DNA of 64,000 nucleotides, taken from Kushneria indalinina DSM 14324. GTDB lineage: Bacteria > Pseudomonadota > Gammaproteobacteria > Pseudomonadales > Halomonadaceae. The stretch lies in NCBI RefSeq assembly GCF_003385845.1, contig NZ_QRDJ01000008.1, positions 682,001 to 746,000 on the forward strand, written 5' to 3'. The position numbers and the translations under genes were made by a program. The notes beneath the pieces are model-generated. The model did not search any database, was not told where the DNA came from, and saw nothing but the letters and a program-made list of their open reading frames with translations. Shown piece by piece: positions 1-7,980 of this stretch (positions are counted from its first letter, which is position 1; the number at the start of each line of letters is the position of its first letter).

Positions 1-1493
1 AGGCCAACGACACGCTGCGGGTCAACGGCAGTGAACTGGGCTGTCGCGTGGTCGGTGAGGGCGGCAATCTGGGTGTGACCCAGCTCGGGCGTCGTGAGGC
101 GGCCCAGCATGGCGTACGTCTCAATACCGACTTCATCGATAACGCCGGCGGCGTGAACTGCTCGGATCATGAGGTCAACATCAAGATCCTGCTGGATGAG
201 GTGGTCGCGCGTGGCGACATGACCGGCAAGCAGCGCAACGATCTGCTGGCGCAGATGACCGACGAGGTGGCGGATCTGGTGGTGGATGACAACTACCGCC
301 AGACCCAGGCGCTCTCCCTGTCACAACTACTGTCGGCAGAAAACCTGGGCCCCTACCGTCGCTTCATTCGCGATCTGGAAGAGACCGGCCAGCTTGATCG
401 GGAACTGGAAGCCCTGCCGGACGACGCCACGCTTGCCGTGCGCGCCGAGCGCGGTGAAGGGTTGACCCATCCTGAACTCTCGTCACTGATCTCGCATGCC
501 AAGATCGATCTCAAGGGCCTGCTGGTGGAGTCCGACGTGCCCAATGAACCGGGCATCGTCAATCACGCCGAGCGCGCCTTCCCGGCCACCCTGGTCAAGC
601 GTTACGGGGAGGAGATTACCAATCACCGGCTGCGTCACCAGATCGTGGCGACCAAGATTGCCGGGGATGTGATCGACCACATGGGCATTCCGTTCGTGCG
701 CCGGCTGATGGATATCACCGGCACCAGCGCCGGTGAGGTGGTCAGGGCCTATGTCATGGCGCGTGACAGTTTTGGGCTGGCGTCACTTTGGCAGCAGATC
801 GAAGCGCTGGATGCGAAGGTCGAGACCGCCGTTCAGTACGACATGATGCTCTCGCTGGTACGTCTGCTGCGACGCGCGACGCGCTACTTCCTGCGCTATC
901 ACATGCAGAGCAATGCCGACGAAGTGGTCGATCAGTACGCCCCGGATCTCGAACGTCTGCGGGACAATATCGGTGAAAGGCTTCGCGGTGAAGCGCAGCG
1001 TCAGTGCCTGGCGCTGCGGGACCGCTATATCGAGACTGGCGTGCCCGAGTCGCTTGCCGAACGTGTGGCGGCGACCGAAAGCCTTTATGCGGGCCTTGGC
1101 ATCATCGATACGGCGCGGCTGACCGAGGTGTCACTGGAGCGGGTGGCCGATACCTACTACCTCATCGGCGAGCGCCTCTCGTTGCCCTGGATGCTGGAGC
1201 AGGTCAATCGCCTGGAGGTGAACGACAGCTGGCAGACGATCGCGCGTGAGGCGCTTCGTGACGACCTTGATCGTCAGCAGCTGACCCTGACCGCCAGCGT
1301 GCTGCGCAGTGAGGAGTGTCAGGATGTCGATAGCTGCGTCGAGCAGTGGATGAAGCAGCACAAGGCGCCCGTTGAGCGCTGGTGTGCACTGCTAAAAGAG
1401 GTTCACTCGACCGACGAGCTTGGCTATGCGCTCTTCACGGTGGCGGTACGCGCGCTCGGGGAGCTCTCCGAGCGGCCCCCTTCCGTCGCATAG
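1..1493 (+). CDS. gdhB: NAD-specific glutamate dehydrogenase, large type, C-terminal part (5' end outside window)
   Basis: This is the C-terminal third of a large (about 1600 aa family) NAD-dependent glutamate dehydrogenase, which oxidatively deaminates glutamate to 2-oxoglutarate and ammonium in the cytosol. The reading frame is open from base 3 and encodes about 496 residues before TAG at 1491-1493. Near the window start it carries GEGGNLGVTQLGR and NTDFIDNAGGVNCSDHE, hallmark segments of the catalytic NAD-binding region. A long helical C-terminal domain follows, as is usual in the GDH-180 class. A strong intrinsic terminator follows at 1536-1564, so this is the last gene of its transcript. 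Assignment to the family is very secure; only the missing N-terminus limits the description. Confidence 0.95.
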   Translation, partial: ANDTLRVNGSELGCRVVGEGGNLGVTQLGRREAAQHGVRLNTDFIDNAGGVNCSDHEVNIKILLDEVVARGDMTGKQRNDLLAQMTDEVADLVVDDNYRQTQALSLSQLLSAENLGPYRRFIRDLEETGQLDRELEALPDDATLAVRAERGEGLTHPELSSLISHAKIDLKGLLVESDVPNEPGIVNHAERAFPATLVKRYGEEITNHRLRHQIVATKIAGDVIDHMGIPFVRRLMDITGTSAGEVVRAYVMARDSFGLASLWQQIEALDAKVETAVQYDMMLSLVRLLRRATRYFLRYHMQSNADEVVDQYAPDLERLRDNIGERLRGEAQRQCLALRDRYIETGVPESLAERVAATESLYAGLGIIDTARLTEVSLERVADTYYLIGERLSLPWMLEQVNRLEVNDSWQTIAREALRDDLDRQQLTLTASVLRSEECQDVDSCVEQWMKQHKAPVERWCALLKEVHSTDELGYALFTVAVRALGELSERPPSVA

Positions 1494-1535
1494 TCAGGGC
1501 TGCAAGTGCCCGTTTTTCAATCCCGGTACCACCCA

Positions 1536-1564
1536 ACGCCGCCCCACGGGGCGGCGTTTTTTTT
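1536..1564 (+). terminator. Intrinsic terminator after gdhB
   Basis: A GC-rich hairpin, CGCCGCCCC / GGGGCGGCG with a very short loop, is followed by eight T residues. It lies 43 bases after the gdhB stop. Confidence 0.9.
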
Positions 1565-1609
1565 ATGGTACATTGGTCTTCATCCACTTGAGACACTGGA
1601 TGACCGCCC

Positions 1610-2434
1610 ATGACGTCCTGCATCAGCTCACTGCATATCTATCCGGTCAAATCGCTGGCCGGTATCAATGTATCCCGCTCGTTACTGACTGCTGAGGGTT
1701 TGATGCATGATCGGCGCTGGGTCATCACTGACGAGCAGGGGGAGTTCATGACCCAGCGAAGCTGCGCGCGCATGGCGACCCTGATGCCTGCCATCGACGA
1801 GCACCACCTGATCCTTCAGGCACCCGACCGACGTCATCTGTTCGTTGCGCTCACACCGCCTGAAGTGGCGCCCTCGCGTGTACGCATCTTTGGTAGCGAG
1901 TGTCAGGGTCTTGATGAAGGCGATGAGGCAGCCCGGTGGCTGAGTGATTTTTTCGAGCGGCCCGTGAGACTCAAGCGCGTGCCTTTTGACAATCAGCGTC
2001 GCGTCAGCCCGGAGCGGCTTGGCGATCATGTGGCCCACACCGGCTTTGCCGACGGCTATCCACTGCTGGTAGCTGCCACGTCGTCGCTGGCAGCGCTCAA
2101 TGCGCGTCTGGAGGCACGCTCACTGCCCGCGCTGCCCATGTCACGCTTTCGACCCAATATTGTCGTGGAGGGCACCGCGGCCTTTGCCGAGCATGACAGC
2201 ACCACCCTTGCCGGCGAGGATCTGTCGCTGTGGCTGTGCAAACCCTGCGAGCGCTGTCGTATTACCACCATCAATCAGTGCAGTGGCGAGATTGCCGTGC
2301 CCGGCGAACCCCTTAAAACGCTGACGATGATGGATCATGGCGCGCAGGCCGGGGCCTTTTTTGGCGAAAATGCGGTCGTCATGCAGGGGATTGGCCAGTG
2401 GCTGCATACGGGTATGCCGATATGGATGCGCTAG
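1610..2434 (+). CDS. MOSC domain protein (YcbX-like, molybdenum cofactor sulfurase C-terminal family)
   Basis: This 274-aa protein has the two-part layout of MOSC proteins: an N-terminal beta-barrel (about residues 1-120, opening with SSLHIYPVKSLAGI) and a MOSC domain (about 125-270). The family handles sulfur or molybdenum cofactor; YcbX of E. coli uses Moco to reduce N-hydroxylated base analogues. The cysteine cluster CKPCERC, matching the family's conserved K/RPCxRC motif, precedes TTINQ. The start ATG gives the canonical N-terminus. YcbX itself carries an extra C-terminal ferredoxin domain that is absent here, so an exact equivalent is not claimed. It stands alone between the gdhB terminator and the secreted protein gene. 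Confidence 0.85.
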   Translation: MTSCISSLHIYPVKSLAGINVSRSLLTAEGLMHDRRWVITDEQGEFMTQRSCARMATLMPAIDEHHLILQAPDRRHLFVALTPPEVAPSRVRIFGSECQGLDEGDEAARWLSDFFERPVRLKRVPFDNQRRVSPERLGDHVAHTGFADGYPLLVAATSSLAALNARLEARSLPALPMSRFRPNIVVEGTAAFAEHDSTTLAGEDLSLWLCKPCERCRITTINQCSGEIAVPGEPLKTLTMMDHGAQAGAFFGENAVVMQGIGQWLHTGMPIWMR

Positions 2435-2549
2435 TCAAAAGCATCGCCAAACACACAGGCTTTGTTATGCTGTGGCCGTTTTGCCGACCGGCTGATATGC
2501 CACCTGCTGTCTGCATCGGCATCAATGGATCATTCCAACGAGAGACATC

Positions 2550-3728
2550 ATGAAAAATACAATCCTGTATCTGGCACTGGGAATGGGCGTAGGGCTTGGC
2601 ACTCTCTCGGGGCAGGTGTTGGCCGCCAAGAGCCCGGCACTTCAGCAGGCCGAGCAGGCCGCAAGCCAGGTCGATATTTCCGGTGCCCTGCAGCGCGATA
2701 CGGATTCCATGAGCCGATCAATGTATCTGGGCTCGAAACCGGTCTCGCATGATTTCGATGTCACTCAGGGCGGTGACTACATTATCGAAGCGCGCGCCTT
2801 TCATGGCACATCCGGGCTTTATGAGGTCAATGCCGAGCTGCGCGATGATGGCGGCCAGACGCTTGCCACGGCCAGCGGCAACAATCAGACCAACGGCTTG
2901 ATGATTCGCCATCAGCTCGAGCCGGGCACCTATCATGTCGTGATTACCGGTCAGAACCGCAGTCCGGCGCGTGACCAGACCCAGTCCGTGACCGTATCCG
3001 TGCAGCGCTCCGATGCCGATGTGCGCGGGGAGGGGCTGGCCGATGCCAACCGCATCGAACGGCTGGGAAGCTCCAGCGAGGCGACTGCCGCCGAAAACAG
3101 GGCGAACGCACCGGCGCGCCTGGGGCGTGAGGGCGCCGTTCAGGGGGATGTTACCGCTGCAGGCACCGGCGCTTCGCAGCGCAGCGCCAGCGTGATGACA
3201 GGCCCCGGTGAGACGCGTCCCGACCCCGGTCCTTCCGGTCGAGCGCTGGAGGACGCCACACAGTCGGCCACTGCCGAAGAGGGTGAAGGTCTGACGGCGG
3301 GGCAGGGCGACGTCAATACCGCCCGCGACAGCGAGCAGGTGGCAACGAGCGGGGCCGGTGACGCGCGCCCGGCACAGTCCACGCAGGCGGATGAAAACGC
3401 CTCTCCCATTCGTGAGCGCATCCTGCGCGATGTACCCATGCGCACCAACGGCGAAGTGCTCAAGTTTGAAGTGGTCTCTGCCGGTACCGTGACCGTTGAC
3501 AGCTTCACGATGGATTCCAGCGGCAACTACCGCATCTCCGGTGAACTTGTCGACAGTAACGGCAACGTGGTGGCCAGCGACAGCGGCAGCGGCTTCCAGG
3601 GCGACTTCCATCTGCGCGAAACCCTTGAGCCCGGCATCTACAGCGTGCGTGTGCGCGGTCAGAAGTTCGGCGGTGTGCGCGGCGGCGCCAACAACTTCAC
3701 GCTGCGTATCGAGCAGCCCGGCAACTGA
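2550..3728 (+). CDS. Secreted protein with two copies of a beta-rich PPC-like domain around a low-complexity linker
   Basis: The 392-aa product starts with a Sec signal peptide (MKNTILYLALGMGVGLG, then a VLAAK cleavage-like site near residues 23-27). Two homologous segments can be aligned by eye: residues about 64-153 and 298-390. They share a HDFDV/LKFEV strand, a YEVNAELRDDGG / YRISGELVDSNG segment, and RHQLEPGTYHVVITGQ / RETLEPGIYSVRVRGQ. This resembles bacterial pre-peptidase C-terminal (PPC) folds. The central 140 residues are rich in Ala, Gly, Glu, Asp, Ser and Thr and look disordered. No catalytic motif is visible. RBS GAGAGACATC precedes ATG 2550. Likely periplasmic or extracellular; function unknown. 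Confidence 0.8.
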   Translation: MKNTILYLALGMGVGLGTLSGQVLAAKSPALQQAEQAASQVDISGALQRDTDSMSRSMYLGSKPVSHDFDVTQGGDYIIEARAFHGTSGLYEVNAELRDDGGQTLATASGNNQTNGLMIRHQLEPGTYHVVITGQNRSPARDQTQSVTVSVQRSDADVRGEGLADANRIERLGSSSEATAAENRANAPARLGREGAVQGDVTAAGTGASQRSASVMTGPGETRPDPGPSGRALEDATQSATAEEGEGLTAGQGDVNTARDSEQVATSGAGDARPAQSTQADENASPIRERILRDVPMRTNGEVLKFEVVSAGTVTVDSFTMDSSGNYRISGELVDSNGNVVASDSGSGFQGDFHLRETLEPGIYSVRVRGQKFGGVRGGANNFTLRIEQPGN

Positions 3729-3793
3729 CCCTTCCTGCATGGTCCGGGGGATACCCCGGGCCTGATCCATCTGCTTTCAAGGACATGCCCTTC

Positions 3794-4840
3794 ATGTACA
3801 AGGCCGCTCGTGCGCTGCTGTTTCGTCTCGACCCTGAAACGGCTCATGGCCTGACGCTGTCATCGCTGGATCTGGCGCATCGTCTTCACCTGCAGCGTGC
3901 GCTGGCAGCGCCCCCCGTTGATGACCCTGTCACACTGATGGGGCTTCGCTTTGCCAATCGGGTGGGGCTTGCTGCCGGACTGGACAAGAACGCCGAGCAC
4001 CTCGACGCGCTGGGGGCGCTGGGGTTTGGCTTCGTAGAAGTCGGTACGGTCACGCCACGTGCCCAGTCGGGCAATCCGAGGCCCAGAGTCTTTCGCCTGC
4101 CCGAGCACGGCGCGATCATCAATCGCATGGGGTTCAACAATCAGGGGGTCGATCAGCTGGTCACCAATGTGGCCCGTAGCCGTTACGACGGTGTGATCGG
4201 GATCAACATCGGCAAGAATCTGACCACACCGGTCGAACAGGCGGTGGATGATTATGTGACCTGCCTGCAGGCGGTGCATGGTCACGCCCACTACGTGACC
4301 GTCAATATCTCCTCGCCCAACACGCCGGGGCTTCGCAGCCTGCAGTTCGGCGAGCAGCTCAATGGCCTGCTGTCGGCACTGCAGCAGGAGAATCGGACGC
4401 TCAACCAGCATCATGGCCGGCAGGTACCGCTGGCGGTCAAGATTGCCCCGGACATGAGCGAGCCGGAAACGGATCTGGTCGCAGAGTGTCTCAAGGCCTG
4501 CCATATCGATGCGGTGATCGGGACCAATACCACCATCAGCCGTGATGACGTCGCGGGCAGCCTTCATGCCAACGAGGCGGGGGGGCTGTCAGGGCGTCCG
4601 GTGAAACACGCTGCCACAACGATTGTCCGGCGCTTGCGCGAGAAGCTTGCGGACATCACCATTATCGGCGTGGGTGGTATCGACAGTGGCGAGGCGGCAC
4701 TAGAAAAGCATCGGGCCGGCGCTGATCTGGTACAGCTTTATAGCGGGCTGATCTATGAAGGTCCTGCGCTGGTCGAGCAGTGCGCCAGGGCATTGAAGGA
4801 TAATCAGCCGGGCAGCGTTGGCAGGCAGAGAGCGCAGTAA
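3794..4840 (+). CDS. pyrD: Dihydroorotate dehydrogenase (quinone), class 2
   Basis: Membrane-associated FMN enzyme that oxidises dihydroorotate to orotate with quinone as acceptor in pyrimidine synthesis. I chose ATG 3794 (MYKAARALLFRLDPETAHG, matching the E. coli N-terminus and placing AAGGA ten bases upstream) over ATG 3785, which would sit almost on the RBS. That gives 348 aa, normal for class 2. Visible motifs are GLAAGLDKNAE, GFVEVGTVTPRAQ, the NISSPNTPGLR loop with the catalytic serine, GTNTTISR, and the phosphate-binding GVGGIDSGE and LYSGLIYEGP segments. The N-terminal amphipathic helix typical of quinone-using enzymes is present. Its stop codon lies inside the T-tract of the opposite-strand rmf terminator. 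Confidence 0.97.
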   Translation: MYKAARALLFRLDPETAHGLTLSSLDLAHRLHLQRALAAPPVDDPVTLMGLRFANRVGLAAGLDKNAEHLDALGALGFGFVEVGTVTPRAQSGNPRPRVFRLPEHGAIINRMGFNNQGVDQLVTNVARSRYDGVIGINIGKNLTTPVEQAVDDYVTCLQAVHGHAHYVTVNISSPNTPGLRSLQFGEQLNGLLSALQQENRTLNQHHGRQVPLAVKIAPDMSEPETDLVAECLKACHIDAVIGTNTTISRDDVAGSLHANEAGGLSGRPVKHAATTIVRRLREKLADITIIGVGGIDSGEAALEKHRAGADLVQLYSGLIYEGPALVEQCARALKDNQPGSVGRQRAQ

Positions 4841-4869
4841 AAAACCGGGCACGCTGGCCACGCACCCGG
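4838..4869 (-). terminator. Intrinsic terminator of rmf, overlapping the pyrD stop codon
   Basis: Read on the reverse strand, CCGGGTGCG...TGCCCGG folds into a hairpin with some G-U pairs, followed by six T residues. The T-run is the complement of the A-run beginning in the pyrD TAA stop. Confidence 0.75.
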
Positions 4870-4905
4870 ATGTCATGTGATGGGTTCAACGGTGGCGATG
4901 GTCGA

Positions 4906-5115
4906 TCAGCTCGACGCCATCGGATTGACGTGCAGACCCGAGACCCCTGTCATGCCGGACCATTGTGCTTCACGGCCTTCACGCCAGCCGCTCATCCAGG
5001 ACTCGCGCATTTCGATACCCTGACTGGGACAGTCGTCTCTGGAGCGTCCGGTCACACCGGCCTTGTAACCACTGACATAGGCTTTCTGGAAGGGATCACG
5101 TTTCTGTCTTTTCAT
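4906..5115 (-). CDS. rmf: Ribosome modulation factor
   Basis: RMF binds 70S ribosomes in stationary phase and converts them to inactive 100S dimers. The product begins MKRQKRDPFQKAYVSGYKAG and continues with GRSRDDCP and WMSGWREGREAQW, a clear match to RMF. The start is ATG 5115: GAGG lies seven bases upstream, while an in-frame GTG at 5133 would overlap that RBS. At 69 aa it is about 14 residues longer than the 55-aa E. coli protein; the extra tail ends GMTGVSGLHVNPMASS. It is monocistronic, with its own terminator. The leader contains a GTGGCA-G-TGCCAC dyad at 5159-5171, which could be regulatory. Confidence 0.95.
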   Translation of the reverse strand: MKRQKRDPFQKAYVSGYKAGVTGRSRDDCPSQGIEMRESWMSGWREGREAQWSGMTGVSGLHVNPMASS

Positions 5116-5158
5116 TGGATAACCTCGCTTCACACAAAAAGTGTTTCGTCCCGTAATG

Positions 5159-5171
5159 GTGGCAGTGCCAC
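5159..5171. promoter_or_regulatory. Perfect 13-base dyad between rmf and rlmL
   Basis: GTGGCA-G-TGCCAC is a perfect inverted repeat 44 bases upstream of the rmf start, in the 198-base divergent intergenic region shared with rlmL. It could be an operator or a leader hairpin. No known binding site is recognised. Confidence 0.35.
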
Positions 5172-5313
5172 AACTCCGGGGGTCGTAGGTTGACAGCGAT
5201 CGTGCGATCTTTCGTAGCTACCCCTATACCTTTACAGCAGCTGCAGGATGCTGTCGAAAATCGTTTTCATCTAAGTAAATCGCTTATTAATCTTTTCAGG
5301 AATATGACACCGC

Positions 5314-7524
5314 ATGATGCCTTCCAGCACTGAACATTTACCGGATACGGCTCATGAGGAGCTCTCCTTTCTGGCCACCTGTCCGCGCAGCATGGAAACC
5401 CTGCTGGCCGATGAATTGTCCGGTCTTGGCGCCAGCGTGGCGCGAACCAGTGTCTCAAGCGTCCATGGCAGCGCCACCCGCGATGTGCTTTACCGCCTGT
5501 GTCTGTGGTCACGACTGGCCAACCGCATCATCCTGGTGGCCGGTCGTTTCGAGGACGTGGAAGATGGCCCGTCGCTGGTGGCGGCCTCCCACAGCATCGA
5601 GTGGCAAACCCTGATCGCGCCTGGTGCCAGCCTGCGCGTCGATTTTCACGGTGAAAGCGCCCAGATTCGCCACACCCGCTTCGGGGCGCAGTGCGTCAAG
5701 GATGGCGTGGTGGATCGTTTTCAGGATCACGGTCTGGCGCGACCGACCATTGATCCGGGGGCGGCTGATCTGCGTCTTTACGCGCATCTGCATCGTGGCC
5801 GGCTGGTGCTGGGCATCGATCTCTCCGGCGACAGCCTGCATTTGCGCGGCTATCGCCTGGAGGGCGCCAGCGCCCCGCTCAAGGAGAACCTGGCCGCGGC
5901 GCTGCTGGTACGCGCCGACTGGCCGGCGCGCGCGGGTCGGGGAGAAGGCCTGTTTGACCCGATGTGTGGTTCGGGGACGCTTTTGATCGAGGCTGCGCTG
6001 ATGGCCTGCGATGTGGCGCCCAACCTAAAGCGCTCCCGTTTTGGCTTTCACGGCTGGGCCGCACACGATGAAACGCTCTGGCAGGAAATCCACGGTGAGG
6101 CGGCCCATCGGGCGCGCGTCGGCCGTCGCGAGTGTCAGCTCACGCTCTGTGGGCGTGATCACAATCTGCGTGCGGTGGAGGCAGCACGGTCCAATGCCGG
6201 CCGCGCCGGTGTCGAGGCTCTGTTGCACATTGAGCACGGCGATGCACTGTCAGCGCCTCCAACAATGGCGTCCGGCCTTGTGATCACCAACCCGCCCTAT
6301 GGCGAACGCCTGGGGGAACTGCCGGCGCTGATCAGCCTTTATCAGGGCCTGGGGGCGCTGTTGCGCGAGCACTTTGCCGGCTGGTCGGTGGCGCTTTTGA
6401 CCGGTGATCCGAAGCTTGGTCACCGGCTGGGCATGAAGGCTCATCGCCAGTACGCCTTCAAGAACGGCAGCCTGGATACCAAACTTCTGCTTATTGATGT
6501 TCGTGAGCGTGCGCGTCCGGAAAAGAGCGAACAGGCGCAGGGCACCCCAAAAAGCGATGAGGATGCCGGGGCCGTGACCCATTCGGCCGGGGCGCAGATG
6601 TTTGCCAACCGGCTCAGGAAAAATCAGAAGCGCTTGTCGAAATGGCTCAAGCGCTCCGGGGTGGAATGCTACCGGCTTTATGATGCGGACATGCCCGAAT
6701 ACGCGCTCGCCATCGATATCTATGGCGCCTGGGTGCACGTGCAGGAGTATGCCGCGCCGCGCTCGATCGATGCCGGTCAGGCCGAGCGGCGCCTGCTGGA
6801 AGCGATCGGTGTGTTGCCGGAAGTGCTGGATGTCCCGGCGGATTACATCTTTTTGAAGCGCCGCGAGCGGCAGTCGGGCCGGGCGCAATACGAGCGCCGG
6901 GACAGCTCCGGGCAGCGCTTTCAGGTGGGGGAAGGCAGTGCGAAACTGTGGGTCAATCTGCGGGATTATCTCGATACCGGGCTTTTTCTGGATCATCGCC
7001 CCGTGCGGCGCTGGCTGTTCGAAAACGCCGCAGGCAAGCGGGTGCTCAATCTATTCTGCTATACCGCCTCGGCCAGCGTTCAGGCAGCCCTGGGTGGGGC
7101 AAGCGAGAGTCTGAGCATCGACATGTCCAACACCTATCTGGGCTGGGCCGAGGACAACTTCCGGCTCAATCGGCTCGACATGTCACGCCATCGACTGGCC
7201 CGGGAAGACTGCATGGCTTGGCTTGAGAGAACGGGGCCGCAGTTTGATCTCATCTTCATGGACCCGCCGACGTTTTCCAACTCCAAGAAGATGGACAACG
7301 TACTGGATATCCAGCGCGACCACGGCCACATGATCGAACGCGCCATGGCGCATCTGGCACCGGGCGGGACACTGCTGTTTTCCAATAACCTGCGTCGTTT
7401 CCAGATGGATGAGAGCGTCAATGCCCGTTTTGAGGTGAAATCGCTGTCAAAACAGATGCTGGACCCGGATTTCGAGCGGCGCCCGGACATTCATCACGTC
7501 TACCAGATTCGCCACCAGAGCTGA
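5314..7524 (+). CDS. rlmL: Bifunctional 23S rRNA methyltransferase RlmKL (m2G2445 / m7G2069)
   Basis: A 736-aa fusion enzyme that modifies two guanines of 23S rRNA during 50S assembly using S-adenosylmethionine. The N-terminal half (RlmL) carries a THUMP domain (about residues 50-160), FDPMCGSGTLLIEAALMA as the SAM-binding loop, and NPPYGER (about 326-332) as the N6/N2 methyltransferase motif. The C-terminal half (RlmK) has VLNLFCYTASASVQA and DPPTFSNSKKM (about 650). Length is slightly above the E. coli 702 aa because of a charged linker near residues 405-425 (PEKSEQAQGTPKSDEDAG). Two ATGs are adjacent; the first is used, with AGGAA about 12 bases upstream. The stop abuts the stop of the reverse-strand WGR-like gene. 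Confidence 0.96.
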   Translation: MMPSSTEHLPDTAHEELSFLATCPRSMETLLADELSGLGASVARTSVSSVHGSATRDVLYRLCLWSRLANRIILVAGRFEDVEDGPSLVAASHSIEWQTLIAPGASLRVDFHGESAQIRHTRFGAQCVKDGVVDRFQDHGLARPTIDPGAADLRLYAHLHRGRLVLGIDLSGDSLHLRGYRLEGASAPLKENLAAALLVRADWPARAGRGEGLFDPMCGSGTLLIEAALMACDVAPNLKRSRFGFHGWAAHDETLWQEIHGEAAHRARVGRRECQLTLCGRDHNLRAVEAARSNAGRAGVEALLHIEHGDALSAPPTMASGLVITNPPYGERLGELPALISLYQGLGALLREHFAGWSVALLTGDPKLGHRLGMKAHRQYAFKNGSLDTKLLLIDVRERARPEKSEQAQGTPKSDEDAGAVTHSAGAQMFANRLRKNQKRLSKWLKRSGVECYRLYDADMPEYALAIDIYGAWVHVQEYAAPRSIDAGQAERRLLEAIGVLPEVLDVPADYIFLKRRERQSGRAQYERRDSSGQRFQVGEGSAKLWVNLRDYLDTGLFLDHRPVRRWLFENAAGKRVLNLFCYTASASVQAALGGASESLSIDMSNTYLGWAEDNFRLNRLDMSRHRLAREDCMAWLERTGPQFDLIFMDPPTFSNSKKMDNVLDIQRDHGHMIERAMAHLAPGGTLLFSNNLRRFQMDESVNARFEVKSLSKQMLDPDFERRPDIHHVYQIRHQS

Positions 7525-7806
7525 TCAATGGGCGTCCAGCAGGGAGAGCTGGCGCACGGCGTCCCGGGCCTCGGGGGCGTCGTCGCTGGTTTCCAGCACC
7601 TTTTCAAAACCGCGCAGGCGCTGAATATGATCCACGTCACTGACCCAGGTCATGGCCTGGGTATAGTCCTCGGCCAGCGCGTGCTGGATACCCCCGTAGG
7701 CGGTGCCGGTCTGCCCCCAGGCGCGGACAAAGATCCAGTCACCAAACATGTCCTGATGGACGTGTACCAGCACATAGTCATGCTCGCTTTCCCAGCGGAT
7801 GATCAA
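7525..7806 (-). CDS. Small WGR-like domain protein
   Basis: A 93-aa protein starting at TTG 7806, chosen because AGGAG sits seven bases upstream and the translated family-like sequence begins exactly there (IIRWESEHDYV). The core, YVLVHVHQDMFGDW followed by FVRAWGQTGT, resembles the WGR domain with WGQ replacing WGR. WGR domains occur in PARPs and in small bacterial proteins and are thought to contact nucleic acid. The segment YTQAMTWVSDVDHI would be the domain's helix. The C-terminus is acidic. It converges on rlmL (stops adjacent) and diverges from pdxB. Domain assignment is by eye and the cellular role is unknown. Confidence 0.7.
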   Translation of the reverse strand: MIIRWESEHDYVLVHVHQDMFGDWIFVRAWGQTGTAYGGIQHALAEDYTQAMTWVSDVDHIQRLRGFEKVLETSDDAPEARDAVRQLSLLDAH

Positions 7807-7913
7807 GGCAGCGCTCCTGTGTAGTATTGAATGCGAAGATGGCCGGAACAGTGCGGGCGTTGACGCCGACAGGGCGCAGATTGTAACGGTCGCGGGCGTT
7901 TCGACAAAGCAGA

Positions 7914-7945
7914 GCACACCGGCCGCCGTGCGCAGGCCGGTGTGC
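7914..7945 (+). promoter_or_regulatory. Stable leader hairpin upstream of pdxB
   Basis: GCACACCGGCC and GGCCGGTGTGC form a perfect 11-bp stem around a ten-base loop, ending 35 bases before the pdxB ATG. No T-run follows, so it is not an obvious terminator. A leader element, or a boundary with the divergent WGR-like gene, is possible. Confidence 0.45.
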
Positions 7946-7980
7946 CCTTCATTCACGGCAGTCCAGGTATCGATTGAATC

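Noticed and set aside
3744-3760. CCGGGG-GATA-CCCCGG hairpin after the secreted protein gene
   Set aside because: No T-run follows, so I did not call it a terminator; it may still be a weak structure between the two genes.
2718-3770. 350-codon open frame antisense to the secreted two-domain protein
   Set aside because: It mirrors a GC-rich coding region, has no RBS, and no family pattern; the plus-strand gene has a signal peptide, internal duplication and good RBS.
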